Shown one piece after another: positions 1-8,204 of a stretch of DNA of 29,619 bases. How positions within the stretch are numbered: the stretch's first letter is position 1; each line of letters opens with the position of its first letter. The stretch is from assembly GCA_036264255.1 (NCBI GenBank), contig DATARI010000048.1, positions 1-29,619 on the forward strand, given 5' to 3'. The translations under genes were made by a program, and so were the position numbers. The stretch is from DASZIT01 sp036264255 (GTDB lineage: Bacteria > Actinomycetota > Acidimicrobiia > Acidimicrobiales > RAAP-2). Under the pieces are notes generated by a model. The model was not told where the DNA came from. It saw only the letters and a list, made by a program, of their open reading frames with translations, and searched no databases.

Positions 1-91
1 CGGCCAGCAGACCCGCCGCCAACAGACAGGCCGCCAACCCGCTGGCCAGTTTCGAGCTGAAGCCCCCTCGACGTTCCGTCCTGGCGCTCAT
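1..91 (-). CDS. Exported protein, N-terminal fragment only
   Basis: Only the first 30 codons are inside the window; the gene continues past the left edge. The ATG at 91 overlaps the TGA of the upstream membrane-protein gene by four bases (ATGA), so the two are probably translationally coupled. The visible residues start MSARTERRGGFSSK, followed by a hydrophobic alanine/leucine-rich stretch. This is the pattern of a signal peptide or N-terminal membrane anchor. Function cannot be assigned from this fragment. Confidence 0.6.
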   Translation of the reverse strand, partial: MSARTERRGGFSSKLASGLAACLLAAGLLA

Positions 92-1266
92 GACCCGGAC
101 ACCGTTGGCTGGGTGACGGCCAGGGAGGGTGCGGAGCTCGATCCTCGTTCGGGCCTGGGTCCGGCGCCAATCGGCGAGGTCAGTGCCTGCCGGCTCCACC
201 GCCCCTTCCGGACTTCGAAGGCCAGCTGCCCCCACAAGGACCAGCCGACCAGGATGACCAACCAGAAGCTGATCAGCCGGTACATCAGCACTGCGTCGAC
301 GGTGGACACCTGGGCCCCCCCGAAGGCCACCAACGCAATGGTGATGCTCCCTTCCACCGCCCCCAACCCGCCGGGAGTGATCGGCAGGGCGGCCGCCAGC
401 TGCCCGGCTCCGTAGGCCAGCAACAGCCCCTTCCAGGGGATCGGCGAACCGATGGCCAAGAACATCATGGCGAAGCAGGAGCAATCGAACAGCCAGTTGG
501 CCGTGCCCCAGAGCACGATTCTGATGACCTGTCGCCAGCCGAGGTGCACCGAGGTGACCCACTGCATGATCCGCTGGATCTGGGCCACCGCGTCGCCCCG
601 GGGTCGCCGCAGGATTCGCTGAGACCCACGGATCCCCCAGGTGAGGACGATGAAGAGCGGCCGTTCGTAGACGAACAGCGCACCGATGGAGGCCGTCACC
701 CCCATGACCCCGATGATCACCGGGATCAGATCGAGCGATGCACCCTCACCGGCGGCGAGAGCCAGACCGGCGGTGGCCACCAACGACAGCGACACCATCG
801 AGGCGATCAGCACCCCGGCCATCGACCAGGCCGCCAATGTGTCGTCGGCGCCAAACCGCCGGAACCATCGGAACCCGTAGACAGCCGAGACCGCGCTGCC
901 ACCGATCAGGGAGTTGGTGAGGGCCTGCGAAGCGAAGGTCATCTTCAAGAGGGCGCCGCGTGGAGGGTCGAGACCACCGCTCTTCAAGAGGGTGAACTGC
1001 ATGCCGGCGAAACAGACGAACGACGCCGTCTCCGCCAATATCGCCGGTGGCACCCACCACCAGTTCAGATGCTCGAGGGTGGAGGGGACGCCGGACAACT
1101 CGTTGGTATGGGAGGTGAGGACCCAGATCGCCAGGGCCAGGATGCCGATGGCGACCACGAACCTCAGTGTCGGCCAGTATCGGCGGAAGGCCACGCCCGC
1201 TTTCCGGGCGCCTGGCGATGGGATTACCGCCGCGCCGCCTTGGCGATCATCCGGGCCGGCTGCCAT
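88..1266 (-). CDS. YbhN/LPG-synthase-TM family (UPF0104) integral membrane protein
   Basis: The product has about 392 residues and many hydrophobic segments, beginning near RYWPTLRFVVAIGILAL. It carries the small-residue motifs typical of the YbhN / lysylphosphatidylglycerol synthase transmembrane family: SLIGGSAVSAVYGFRWF in the middle and AALPITPGGLGAVEGS near the C-terminus. In this family the membrane domain is linked to lipid flipping or export of lipid-linked glycans. No catalytic LPG-synthase domain is fused here, so the protein is the stand-alone form. The ATG at 1266 is preferred over a TTG at 1296. The gene lies 50 bases after the upstream reductase-like gene and overlaps the next gene by ATGA, so the three may be one transcript. 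The substrate is unknown. Confidence 0.8.
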   Translation of the reverse strand: MAAGPDDRQGGAAVIPSPGARKAGVAFRRYWPTLRFVVAIGILALAIWVLTSHTNELSGVPSTLEHLNWWWVPPAILAETASFVCFAGMQFTLLKSGGLDPPRGALLKMTFASQALTNSLIGGSAVSAVYGFRWFRRFGADDTLAAWSMAGVLIASMVSLSLVATAGLALAAGEGASLDLIPVIIGVMGVTASIGALFVYERPLFIVLTWGIRGSQRILRRPRGDAVAQIQRIMQWVTSVHLGWRQVIRIVLWGTANWLFDCSCFAMMFLAIGSPIPWKGLLLAYGAGQLAAALPITPGGLGAVEGSITIALVAFGGAQVSTVDAVLMYRLISFWLVILVGWSLWGQLAFEVRKGRWSRQALTSPIGAGPRPERGSSSAPSLAVTQPTVSGS

Positions 1267-1316
1267 ATGCCCTTGTCTAGCCCAGGCCCAGGGCAAACCT
1301 CACTCAGGAAGGCGGG

Positions 1317-2966
1317 TCAGATGCCGATGGCACGGTGGACCGAGCTCACCGCACTGGCGCCTTCCCCCACCGCCGACGCCACCCGCTTCATCGAACCATG
1401 ACGGATGTCACCGGCGGCGAACACGCCGGGAACGCTGGTCTCGAACGGCAACGGCTGCCGCCTCAACAGGGTGAAGGGTTGGGCCGACTCATCAGGGACG
1501 TCGTGGTCGGTCAACACGAATCCGTCCTTGTCGAGCTCCACCCCCTCGAGCCAGTCACTGGCGGGAACCGCGCCGATGAAACAGAACAGCCCCTGGCACG
1601 GCACCTCCTCCTCATCGCCCGAGAGCCGATCCGCCAGCCTCACCGTGGACAGCTGCGACTCTCCGCCCAGGGCCACCACCTCGGTGGATGTCCGCACCTG
1701 AATGCGGGGATCCGCCACCACCCGGTCGGCCAGATAGCGAGACATGCCGGCGAGGATGTCGGCGCGGCGAATCACCAACGTGACGTGGTCGGCTCGGCTG
1801 GCCAAGAACAAGGCGGCCTGCCCCGCCGAGTTGGCCCCTCCGATCACCGCGATGCTGGCCCCGGTGCATGCCTTGGCTTCCAGATCAGTTGCCGAGTAAT
1901 GGATGCCCGACCCCTCGAACTCTGACCACCGGTCGATGTCGAGGGTTCGATAATGGGCACCACTGGCGACGATCACCGCCTTGGAGGGCACCTCGGTGTC
2001 GTCGCTGAGCGTGACCACCAAATGGCCATCGACGACCTGCAGTGACTTCGCCACGCAGGGGCTGGTGATGCGGGCGCCGAACTTCTCGGCCTGGACGATG
2101 GCCAGCGACGCCAGTTGGGCGCCCGCCAATCCGGAAGGGAATCCCAAGTAGTTCTCGATGCGCGAACTGGCGGCCGCCTGACCACCCGCCGCCACTGAGT
2201 CGAACACCACGGTGTCGAGGCCCTCGGAGGCGCCGTAGACGGCGGCGGCCAGCCCGGCCGGCCCGCCACCCACGACCACCAGGTCGTACTCGCGACCACT
2301 GGGCTCCCGGTAGGACAGCCCGAGATTCTCGGAGAGCTCGCCGGGTGTGGCCCGCAGCAGCACTTCCGTCGGGGTGACCACCACCGGCAGGTTGTCGACG
2401 TCGAGGCCCAGGACGGAAAGGAGGTTCTCACCTTCGGGGCTCTCGAGCTCGGTCCAGGTGTAGGGGATCTCTTGGCGAGCCGCCCAGGTCCGGAGGGCGA
2501 GCGCCTCCACCGACGTCCGGCTCCCGAGCACCTCAACGCTCCGGGCTCCTTCCCCGGTGCGGAGGATCTCGCGCCGGGCCATGAACGCCCGGAGGATGAC
2601 ATCGGAGAGCTCGGTGTCCTCGGACATGAACCGGCGGAATCTCTCGGAGGACACCCGGCGGACCCGGCCGTCCACCGACACCCGGGCGGTCAGGAAGACG
2701 GCTTGGCCGGTGAGCATGTTGAGCTCACCCAGAAACCGCCCGGCCCCATGAGGCACGATCACCTGTTCGGGGGAGGTCGGCGACGCCGCCCGAACGATCT
2801 CGACCTCGCCGGACTCGATGAAGACGAAGTCGTAATCGAGGTCGCCGGCCGAATACAGCACCTGGCCGGCGGCAACCTCTTCCGCCTCGGCGAGAGCCCG
2901 GATCCGTTCCATCTGGACGTCGGTCAGAGTCGGAAAGGCGGCCTCGGGCCAGAGCTCGGCACTCAT
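1317..2966 (-). CDS. cNMP-binding-domain / thioredoxin-reductase-like FAD fusion protein
   Basis: The 549-residue protein has three parts. Residues about 10-135 form a cyclic-nucleotide-binding-type beta roll (GRFLGELNMLTGQ). Residues about 145-225 look like a thioredoxin/glutaredoxin fold with a cis-proline-like NLPVVVT. From about 230 to the end lies a thioredoxin-reductase-type flavoprotein, with FAD motif VVGGGPAGLAAA, NAD(P) motif VIGGANSAGQAA and C-terminal GVFAAGDI. Both expected CxxC sites are absent: the reductase segment reads HYSATD where thioredoxin reductases have CAxC, and the Trx-like segment starts GSRTS. The arginine that contacts cyclic phosphate in CRP is also not evident. 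It may be a redox sensor or NAD(P)H oxidase rather than a true thioredoxin reductase. The ATG at 2966 is chosen because a TATCGT -10 box ends 6 bases upstream; a 31-residue longer frame would run into the operator of the divergent TetR gene. Confidence 0.85.
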   Translation of the reverse strand: MSAELWPEAAFPTLTDVQMERIRALAEAEEVAAGQVLYSAGDLDYDFVFIESGEVEIVRAASPTSPEQVIVPHGAGRFLGELNMLTGQAVFLTARVSVDGRVRRVSSERFRRFMSEDTELSDVILRAFMARREILRTGEGARSVEVLGSRTSVEALALRTWAARQEIPYTWTELESPEGENLLSVLGLDVDNLPVVVTPTEVLLRATPGELSENLGLSYREPSGREYDLVVVGGGPAGLAAAVYGASEGLDTVVFDSVAAGGQAAASSRIENYLGFPSGLAGAQLASLAIVQAEKFGARITSPCVAKSLQVVDGHLVVTLSDDTEVPSKAVIVASGAHYRTLDIDRWSEFEGSGIHYSATDLEAKACTGASIAVIGGANSAGQAALFLASRADHVTLVIRRADILAGMSRYLADRVVADPRIQVRTSTEVVALGGESQLSTVRLADRLSGDEEEVPCQGLFCFIGAVPASDWLEGVELDKDGFVLTDHDVPDESAQPFTLLRRQPLPFETSVPGVFAAGDIRHGSMKRVASAVGEGASAVSSVHRAIGI

Positions 2967-2972
2967 GAGGCA

Positions 2973-2978
2973 ACGATA
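2973..2978 (-). promoter_or_regulatory. -10 box for a leaderless transcript of the reductase-fusion gene
   Basis: Read on the minus strand this is TATCGT, fitting TANNNT, with exactly 6 bases to the ATG at 2966 and no Shine-Dalgarno in between. That spacing places the transcription start at or next to the start codon. No convincing -35 hexamer is seen. Confidence 0.4.
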
Positions 2979-3043
2979 ATCAGGCCGATGGTGAGAACGT
3001 TCGGGAGGGACCTGATGGTCGGGCGGCTTGAACATCACCTGTG

Positions 3044-3075
3044 TGGCAGTTACTGTCACATGGCATTAGCTGCCA
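3044..3075. promoter_or_regulatory. 32-bp imperfect palindrome, candidate TetR operator
   Basis: The left arm is TGGCAGTTACTGTCAC and the right arm is ATGGCATTAGCTGCCA. Twelve of 16 positions are complementary, with mismatches at arm positions 7, 10, 13 and 16. The palindrome lies between the divergent reductase fusion and the TetR gene, 31 bases before the preferred tetR start. TetR regulators commonly bind such palindromes next to their own gene, so autoregulation is likely. Control of the downstream exporter would follow if it shares the transcript. Confidence 0.55.
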
Positions 3076-3105
3076 TTGAGCGGCACAACCGGAATGGAGC
3101 CAGTC

Positions 3106-3726
3106 GTGCACACACTGGAGAAGACCGATAAGGCGCCGCTCCCGGGTTTGGCGGCCAAGAAGAAACAGCGCACCCGCATTCTGTTGGCCGAAGCCGCCGC
3201 TGCCCTCTTCTACGAGCGTGGCTACGACGCCACCACCATCGACGACATCGCCGCCGCGGTGGAGATATCGCCCCGCACCTTCTACCGCTACTTCCCGACC
3301 AAAGAAGACCTGGTGGTGGCCATGGGGCAGACCAGCCTGGAGTCGTTCTTTGCCGCCCTGGAGGCGAGGCCGCCGGCCGAGCCGCTCACCATCGCCGTGC
3401 AAGCGGCCGTCGATGAGGCATTGGCTCCGGGATGGGAGGACGCCGACGGCTTCCGCTCGTTCATGGCCCTCATCCGGGATACCCCGGCCTTCCGGGCCCG
3501 ATGGGTCGAAGAGGCCTTCGACAACCGATATCTGTTGGCGGCGGTGATTGCCGGGCGCACCGATGGCGATCCCCTCGGGCTCCGCAATCTGCTCATCGCC
3601 GGGGCCATCACCATGGCCATCAATACCGCCGTCCAGAGTTGGGCGGACCAGGACATCGAGTCCCGACCGGCGGTCTACGTGCGGCGGGCATTGACCGAAC
3701 TCTCCATGCCCCTCCTGGGGCCCTAA
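3106..3726 (+). CDS. TetR-family transcriptional regulator
   Basis: The product has 206 residues from the GTG at 3106. That start has GGAG six bases upstream; an ATG at 3094 (210 residues) is the alternative. The N-terminal segment, QRTRILLAEAAAALFYERGY followed by DATTIDDIAAAVEISPRTFY and RYFPTKEDLV, is a textbook TetR helix-turn-helix of about 50 residues. The remaining ~140 residues are an alpha-helical ligand-binding domain that I cannot assign to a ligand. The gene lies 64 bases before a DHA2-type MFS exporter on the same strand, so it is probably the local repressor of that exporter, relieved by a substrate. A palindrome at 3044-3075 is the likely binding site. Confidence 0.9.
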   Translation: MHTLEKTDKAPLPGLAAKKKQRTRILLAEAAAALFYERGYDATTIDDIAAAVEISPRTFYRYFPTKEDLVVAMGQTSLESFFAALEARPPAEPLTIAVQAAVDEALAPGWEDADGFRSFMALIRDTPAFRARWVEEAFDNRYLLAAVIAGRTDGDPLGLRNLLIAGAITMAINTAVQSWADQDIESRPAVYVRRALTELSMPLLGP

Positions 3727-3790
3727 TTCACCCTTTCGCATCGCCCGGCCCGGGGGGACGCCAGGTGCCTGTCTTCATTTGAGGAATTCC

Positions 3791-5392
3791 GTGACCCAAC
3801 ACTCCCCCACAAGACTCATCGATCAACCGGCGGTGGACGACGCCAACCAGCCCTTCACGGCCCGGCACTGGTTGGCGCTCGGCGTCATGTGCTTCACCGT
3901 GCTGCTGATCAGCCTCGACCAGACGGTCTTGAACGTCGCCTTTCCGACCTTGGTCAAGGATCTCCACCCCAGCACCAGCGGGTTGCAGTGGATCGCCGAC
4001 GGCTACACCCTGACCAACGCGGTGTTGTTGCTGTTCGGAGGGGCCATGGGCGACCGGTACGGTCGCCGGCGCATCTTCCTGGTCGGGGTGGCCATCTTCG
4101 GCGCCGGATCGCTGGCCTGCGCCCTGGTCCACTCCACCGGGCCCCTCATCGCCGCCCGGGCGATCATGGGGTTGGGGGCTGCCTTCCTGATGCCGGCGAC
4201 GTTGTCGATCATCGCCTCGACCTTCACCGGCCAGCAGCGGGCCCGGGCCATCGGGATCTGGGCCGGGGTGGGGGGCATCGGGGCCGCCGCCGGCCCGTTG
4301 CTGGGTGGCTACCTCCTCCAGCACTTCTGGTGGGGCTCGGTCTTCCTCATCAACGTGCCGGTCGCGGCGTTGGCCTTCATCGGGGGCGTGTGGGTGGTCC
4401 GAGAGAGTCGGGCCGAGCACCGTCCTCACCTCGATCCGGTCGGCGTGCTGCTTTCCTCGCTGGGGCTGACCGCCTTGACCTACGGGCTGATCGTGGCGCC
4501 CACCAAGCACTGGGGCTCGACGGTGGTCATCGGCTCCTTCGTGCTCTCGGCGGTCTTGCTGGTGAGCTTCATCCTCTGGGACGGTCGCCGCGACGATCCG
4601 CTGCTCGACCTCCACCTGTTCGCCGACCGGATCTTCTCCTCGGCGCTCGGGGCCATCACCGCTGTCTTCTTCGCCATGTTCGGGGTGAGCTACCTCTTGA
4701 GCCAGTACATCCAGTTCGTCCAAGGGGCCAGCGTGTTCGGCGTCGGCCTCCGCTTCCTTCCCCTCGCCATCGCGAGTCTGATCAGCAGCAACATCGCCGC
4801 CCGACTCACCCTCCGGTTCGGCCTCAAGAGCATCATGTTGATCGGAATGGTGATGGTCACCGCCGGCCTGGCCGTCTTCGCCAGCGTCTCGGCTTCGTCC
4901 GGGTTCACGCCGGTGGCCATCGCCTTCGGGCTGATCGGCATGGGGATCGGGTTGGTCATCGCCCCCGGCTCCAACGCCATCATCGGCACCCTGCCCTCCG
5001 AGAAAGTCGGGGCCGGGTCCGGGCTCCGCAGCATGGTCCAACTGTTGGGCGGGTCCTTCGGCGTCGCCATCGTCGGGAGCCTGGCCACCAGCAAGTACCA
5101 GTCCGAGATCCAGCAGGCCTTCGCCGGGCCCCTACGCGGGGTGCCGAGCGCGGCCCGACCGGCGATCGGTAGCCAGATCGGCGATGCGGTCGCCGCCGCC
5201 GCCAAGCTTCCTCCCGGCACCGCTCACGCGGTCACCACCGCCGCCAGTCGCGCCTTCGTGAGCGGGATCCGCCTCAGCGCCCTCGTCGGAGTGGCGGTGA
5301 TGGTCGTGGCCACCCTGGCGGCGGCCATCTACATTCCCGCCCGCATGGAGGTGTCCGACGACCCGGAGTTCGGCGCCCACCACCCGGCCTGA
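3791..5392 (+). CDS. MFS transporter, DHA2 (EmrB/QacA-type, 14 TM) family
   Basis: This is a proton-coupled multidrug or metabolite exporter of the inner membrane. The 533-residue protein shows the DHA2 signature DQTVLNVAFPTL in TM1, the MFS motif A GDRYGRRRIF after TM2, and motif C-like glycine-rich sequence in TM5 (AAAGPLLGGYLL). Its length and number of hydrophobic segments fit 14 TM. The GTG at 3791 is chosen over a TTG at 3779 because GAGG sits six bases before it. It follows the TetR gene, which suggests drug- or substrate-induced expression. It is clearly a paralogue of the exporter at 24285-25898, with shared GIGAA and WWGSVFL.NVPVAAL stretches. The substrate cannot be predicted. Confidence 0.9.
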   Translation: MTQHSPTRLIDQPAVDDANQPFTARHWLALGVMCFTVLLISLDQTVLNVAFPTLVKDLHPSTSGLQWIADGYTLTNAVLLLFGGAMGDRYGRRRIFLVGVAIFGAGSLACALVHSTGPLIAARAIMGLGAAFLMPATLSIIASTFTGQQRARAIGIWAGVGGIGAAAGPLLGGYLLQHFWWGSVFLINVPVAALAFIGGVWVVRESRAEHRPHLDPVGVLLSSLGLTALTYGLIVAPTKHWGSTVVIGSFVLSAVLLVSFILWDGRRDDPLLDLHLFADRIFSSALGAITAVFFAMFGVSYLLSQYIQFVQGASVFGVGLRFLPLAIASLISSNIAARLTLRFGLKSIMLIGMVMVTAGLAVFASVSASSGFTPVAIAFGLIGMGIGLVIAPGSNAIIGTLPSEKVGAGSGLRSMVQLLGGSFGVAIVGSLATSKYQSEIQQAFAGPLRGVPSAARPAIGSQIGDAVAAAAKLPPGTAHAVTTAASRAFVSGIRLSALVGVAVMVVATLAAAIYIPARMEVSDDPEFGAHHPA

Positions 5393-5407
5393 CCCCGTCG
5401 AAGCAAC

Positions 5408-5872
5408 TCAGCCGGACAGGTCCTTGAACACCGAAGTGCTGGTGGGGGTCTCGGTGGCCACCGGGAAGTTGAACCCGCATTGCGGGCAGGGCTCGGCCAG
5501 GGTCTTCTGCTCGTACTCGAGCGGGTAGGCCTTGTCCTCGAACTTCCCGCAGGTGGGACAGATCCGGAGGAGGCGGGTCGAGGCCAACTCGAAGTTGTTG
5601 ATGATGTCCTCCATGATCGCCCCGTTGGCCGCCCACTCCTTGGCGTACTTGTGATAGGTGTCCATGTGCCAGTCGTTGAGCGACTCCTTGCTCGCCCACA
5701 TGCTGACTTCGTTGTACCAACCCGGCTCGTCGGGGTGCTCCCACCAGGTGAGGTGGAGGAACCCCGGTTTGGTCATCAGGTGGTGGCGCACGTCGTTGAA
5801 GACGGTGCGGAACTTGTCGTAGGCGTCGACACTCGAAAACCGGACTCTCTGCATACTCAGGTAAACCGCCAT
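5408..5872 (-). CDS. ABM-like dimeric alpha/beta-barrel protein with C-terminal zinc ribbon
   Basis: The 154-residue protein joins two parts. Residues 1-100 resemble the antibiotic-biosynthesis-monooxygenase / heme-degrading-type dimeric alpha-beta barrel (MQRVRFSSVDAYDKFRTVF, KPGFLHLTWWEH, EVSMWASKESLNDW). Residues 103-135 hold two CxxC pairs (C105/C108 and C129/C132), a rubredoxin-like zinc ribbon. AGGAGG lies about ten bases before the ATG at 5872. The gene is last in the minus-strand run that begins with the glutamine-synthetase-like gene at 9617, 88 bases after the UspA-like gene, and it converges with the MFS gene with only 15 bases between stops. Histidines in the barrel could bind heme or metal. 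The function is unknown; a small oxygenase or metal-responsive partner of the amine system is speculation. Confidence 0.75.
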   Translation of the reverse strand: MAVYLSMQRVRFSSVDAYDKFRTVFNDVRHHLMTKPGFLHLTWWEHPDEPGWYNEVSMWASKESLNDWHMDTYHKYAKEWAANGAIMEDIINNFELASTRLLRICPTCGKFEDKAYPLEYEQKTLAEPCPQCGFNFPVATETPTSTSVFKDLSG

Positions 5873-5960
5873 GGTCTGTCTCCCTCCTGGTGGGTCGATA
5901 GATAGGACTCCATGGACTCCGGATCGGGCGACCCGTCGTCCGCAAAACTGGACACTCCGG

Positions 5961-6482
5961 TCAGACCGCGATGCCTTCCACCGCCACCTCCTTGGGGAGG
6001 CGGCGCCTCACGTCGCGGGCCACATCACCCTCGACGACCTTTCTCCAACGGGCCGCGTCGGGGGTGACCACCAGCACGTGGTCGACACCCCGGGCCTTCG
6101 CCGCCCCGGCGATGGTCTTGGCAAAGCGTCGGGTGGCCGCCACCTGGCCCCAGGCCTCGACCCCGGCCCGCTCGAGCCTCGAGATCGCCTTGGCCACCTG
6201 GGCCCGCTGCTCATCCATCTCCTTCTTGGTGGGCATCAGCCCGGGGTTGGGCAGCCCCAGGGAAGATCCGTAGATGCGGGCGATGCTGACCACCGCCACC
6301 GGCTTTCCCCCGCTGAGTTTCACCGCGTTGCGGATTGCCGATGGCGGGATGGGGACCCCGACGGTGGCGATTAGCACCGCGGCGGACTGGGTCGGCTGCT
6401 TGTCCCATTTCCGCCGACCGAATCGGGCCTTGGCCGGTTGGCGGATCGGATCCATCAACGCGCTGCCGGCCGGGTGGCTCAT
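5961..6482 (-). CDS. UspA-like (universal stress protein fold) protein
   Basis: The 173-residue product has an N-terminal basic stretch, then a strand-loop-helix (AAVLIATVGVPIPPSAIRNA) and a later ARGVDHVLVVTP strand. Both are typical of the Usp nucleotide-binding alpha/beta fold. The ATP-binding glycine pattern of classical UspA is not evident, so the assignment rests on overall fold. Its ATG overlaps the TGA of the upstream permease gene (ATGA), which implies coupled translation. Usp-domain proteins often accompany APC and other amino-acid transporters, and here it is probably an accessory or regulator of the permease. An internal ATG nine codons in is a possible alternative start. Confidence 0.65.
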   Translation of the reverse strand: MSHPAGSALMDPIRQPAKARFGRRKWDKQPTQSAAVLIATVGVPIPPSAIRNAVKLSGGKPVAVVSIARIYGSSLGLPNPGLMPTKKEMDEQRAQVAKAISRLERAGVEAWGQVAATRRFAKTIAGAAKARGVDHVLVVTPDAARWRKVVEGDVARDVRRRLPKEVAVEGIAV

Positions 6483-8095
6483 AGGTCCGGCTCCACCCGC
6501 ATCGCCGACACCGTGGGAACTTCAACGCCACCGGGCGCCATCCCCTCGGAGGCCAGGACCGGGGTCTCGATATGGGGCTCCTCGTTTCCGAAGTCGACGC
6601 CGCCCGGCGCCCCCACCACCACCGGAACGGTTCCCAACGGTGCCAGGCCGTCGATCCGGTCTGATCGCTTCCGCCACAGATACAGCGGCACGTAGCCGGC
6701 CACGATGACCAGGCCGATGATGTACAGGGTGTGGCCCTGGCCCGGTCCGACCACGATGTTGGGCGAGTTCCACCCGCCCACGAAGTAATCGAAGGTCAGG
6801 AAGGCGGCACAGGCCAGGGCGATCCACCGGAAGAAGTACGGCATGCGGAACGGGCTGACCTGGTCGGGCCGGAACTGCCGCATCAGGAAGTACCCGAACA
6901 GTCCGGCCACCACCGCCACGATGTAGCCAACGTTGGAGAAGATGTAGATGCGCACCGGGGACCCGAAGAGGGCGACGGCCATGGCGCAGATCAGGTTGAA
7001 GAACATCGCGTGGTCGGGGGCATGGTGCTTGTTCTTGTGCTCGAACCACTTGGGCAGGACCCGGTCCTCCGATGCCTGGAACAGCGACCGGCCGACGCCC
7101 ATGATGGCGTTCAGCACCGACAGCAGCAGGGCGCAGATCAACGGGACACCGATGACGTACTTCACCCAGCCGGAGTTGCCGAAGATGTGGTTGGTGAAGC
7201 TGGTGTAGAGGGTCAGCGGGTCGGCGGTCTTGAGCGAGGCGCCCAGCACCCCCACGAAGACCACTGCGGTGGCGATGTAGATGAACACCCCGTAGAGACC
7301 CTCGGCGGTGAGGGCGATCTTGGCATCACGAGCCGGGTCGCGGCACTCCCCGATGTAGCAGGCCGCCGCTTCCATGGCGATGGCGTTCCAGGAGATCACG
7401 AAGATCCACGCCAGGAAGAAGATTGCCCCCGATGTCGCCGGACTGGCGTAGTGGAAGCCGGAGATGTTCGACCAGTGGAAGGTGCTGGGCTTGAACACCG
7501 GCAGCAGTACCAGCAGGGTGAGCGGCACCATGGCCACAACACCGAGAATGGTGGCGAAGGTCGCCCCGAGGCGGATTCCCATGTAACAGGGGATGAACAG
7601 GATGAGCAACCCCACCATGGTGATGGTCAGCACCCCGATACCGGTGGCGGTGCCGAGGCTCCCGAGCGGGTCAACGGTCCTCCCGATCGGGACGTGGAAC
7701 AGCACCGCGATGTAGCCGGCGGCCAGGATCATGTTGATCGGCGCCACCGGGAACCAACCCAACCAGTAGCCCCACCCGGACAACCCGCCGACGTGCCGGG
7801 CCGTCACCTCGCCCATGGGCTTGAAGCTCTCATAGGCGTAGGAGGGCATGCCTCCGGTGCGATGCGGGAGGAGGGCGGCCAGCTCCCCCATGCACAGGCA
7901 GACGATGAGCCCGATGACCACCACCAGGGCGATGGCCGGGATGGCCGCCGCCCCCATCGACGACACCGCAAAGGGCACGATGCCGGTGACCAGGATGGTC
8001 CCGGCCAGGCCGATGACGAAGGCACCCCACCAGTTGGTACCTCGTTCGAGTGACGTGGCCACCTCGGTGGGTGGCCCCTGGGTCTCTGTGCTCAT
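6479..8095 (-). CDS. APC-superfamily amino acid/amine permease
   Basis: A 538-residue integral membrane protein of the amino acid-polyamine-organocation superfamily. It has a TM1 glycine motif (WWGAFVIGLAGTILVTG), an intracellular-loop-like GELAALLPHRTGGMPSYAYE, at least 12 hydrophobic segments and a soluble C-terminal tail of about 60 residues. GGAGGAG lies eight bases before the ATG at 8095, which is preferred to a longer frame beginning at 8137. The gene lies downstream of the glutamine-synthetase-like gene on the same strand and overlaps the UspA-like gene. This permease/ligase pairing resembles the PuuP-PuuA arrangement of putrescine use, so an amine or amino-acid substrate is likely. 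Its identity is not visible in the sequence. Confidence 0.9.
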   Translation of the reverse strand: MSTETQGPPTEVATSLERGTNWWGAFVIGLAGTILVTGIVPFAVSSMGAAAIPAIALVVVIGLIVCLCMGELAALLPHRTGGMPSYAYESFKPMGEVTARHVGGLSGWGYWLGWFPVAPINMILAAGYIAVLFHVPIGRTVDPLGSLGTATGIGVLTITMVGLLILFIPCYMGIRLGATFATILGVVAMVPLTLLVLLPVFKPSTFHWSNISGFHYASPATSGAIFFLAWIFVISWNAIAMEAAACYIGECRDPARDAKIALTAEGLYGVFIYIATAVVFVGVLGASLKTADPLTLYTSFTNHIFGNSGWVKYVIGVPLICALLLSVLNAIMGVGRSLFQASEDRVLPKWFEHKNKHHAPDHAMFFNLICAMAVALFGSPVRIYIFSNVGYIVAVVAGLFGYFLMRQFRPDQVSPFRMPYFFRWIALACAAFLTFDYFVGGWNSPNIVVGPGQGHTLYIIGLVIVAGYVPLYLWRKRSDRIDGLAPLGTVPVVVGAPGGVDFGNEEPHIETPVLASEGMAPGGVEVPTVSAMRVEPDL

Positions 8096-8204
8096 GGCTT
8101 CAACTCCTCCAAGACGATTGAAGTGACAGAACGGCAACGACGACAGACATCGGGCAAACCGCGAGCGGAGCGTTCGCCAACCGGCAACGAGGCGCGGGCG
8201 GCGG

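Noticed and set aside
3728..5041. Long open frame (437 codons) antisense to the first MFS gene
   Set aside because: The translation is rich in Gly, Asp, His, Gln and Arg with no fold signature; it mirrors codon bias of the real gene on the opposite strand.
5899..5936. Direct repeat GGACTCC and small CGGG/CCCG hairpin in the gap between the UspA-like and ABM genes
   Set aside because: Short, GC-rich and with no matching second copy elsewhere; too weak to call a regulatory site or terminator.
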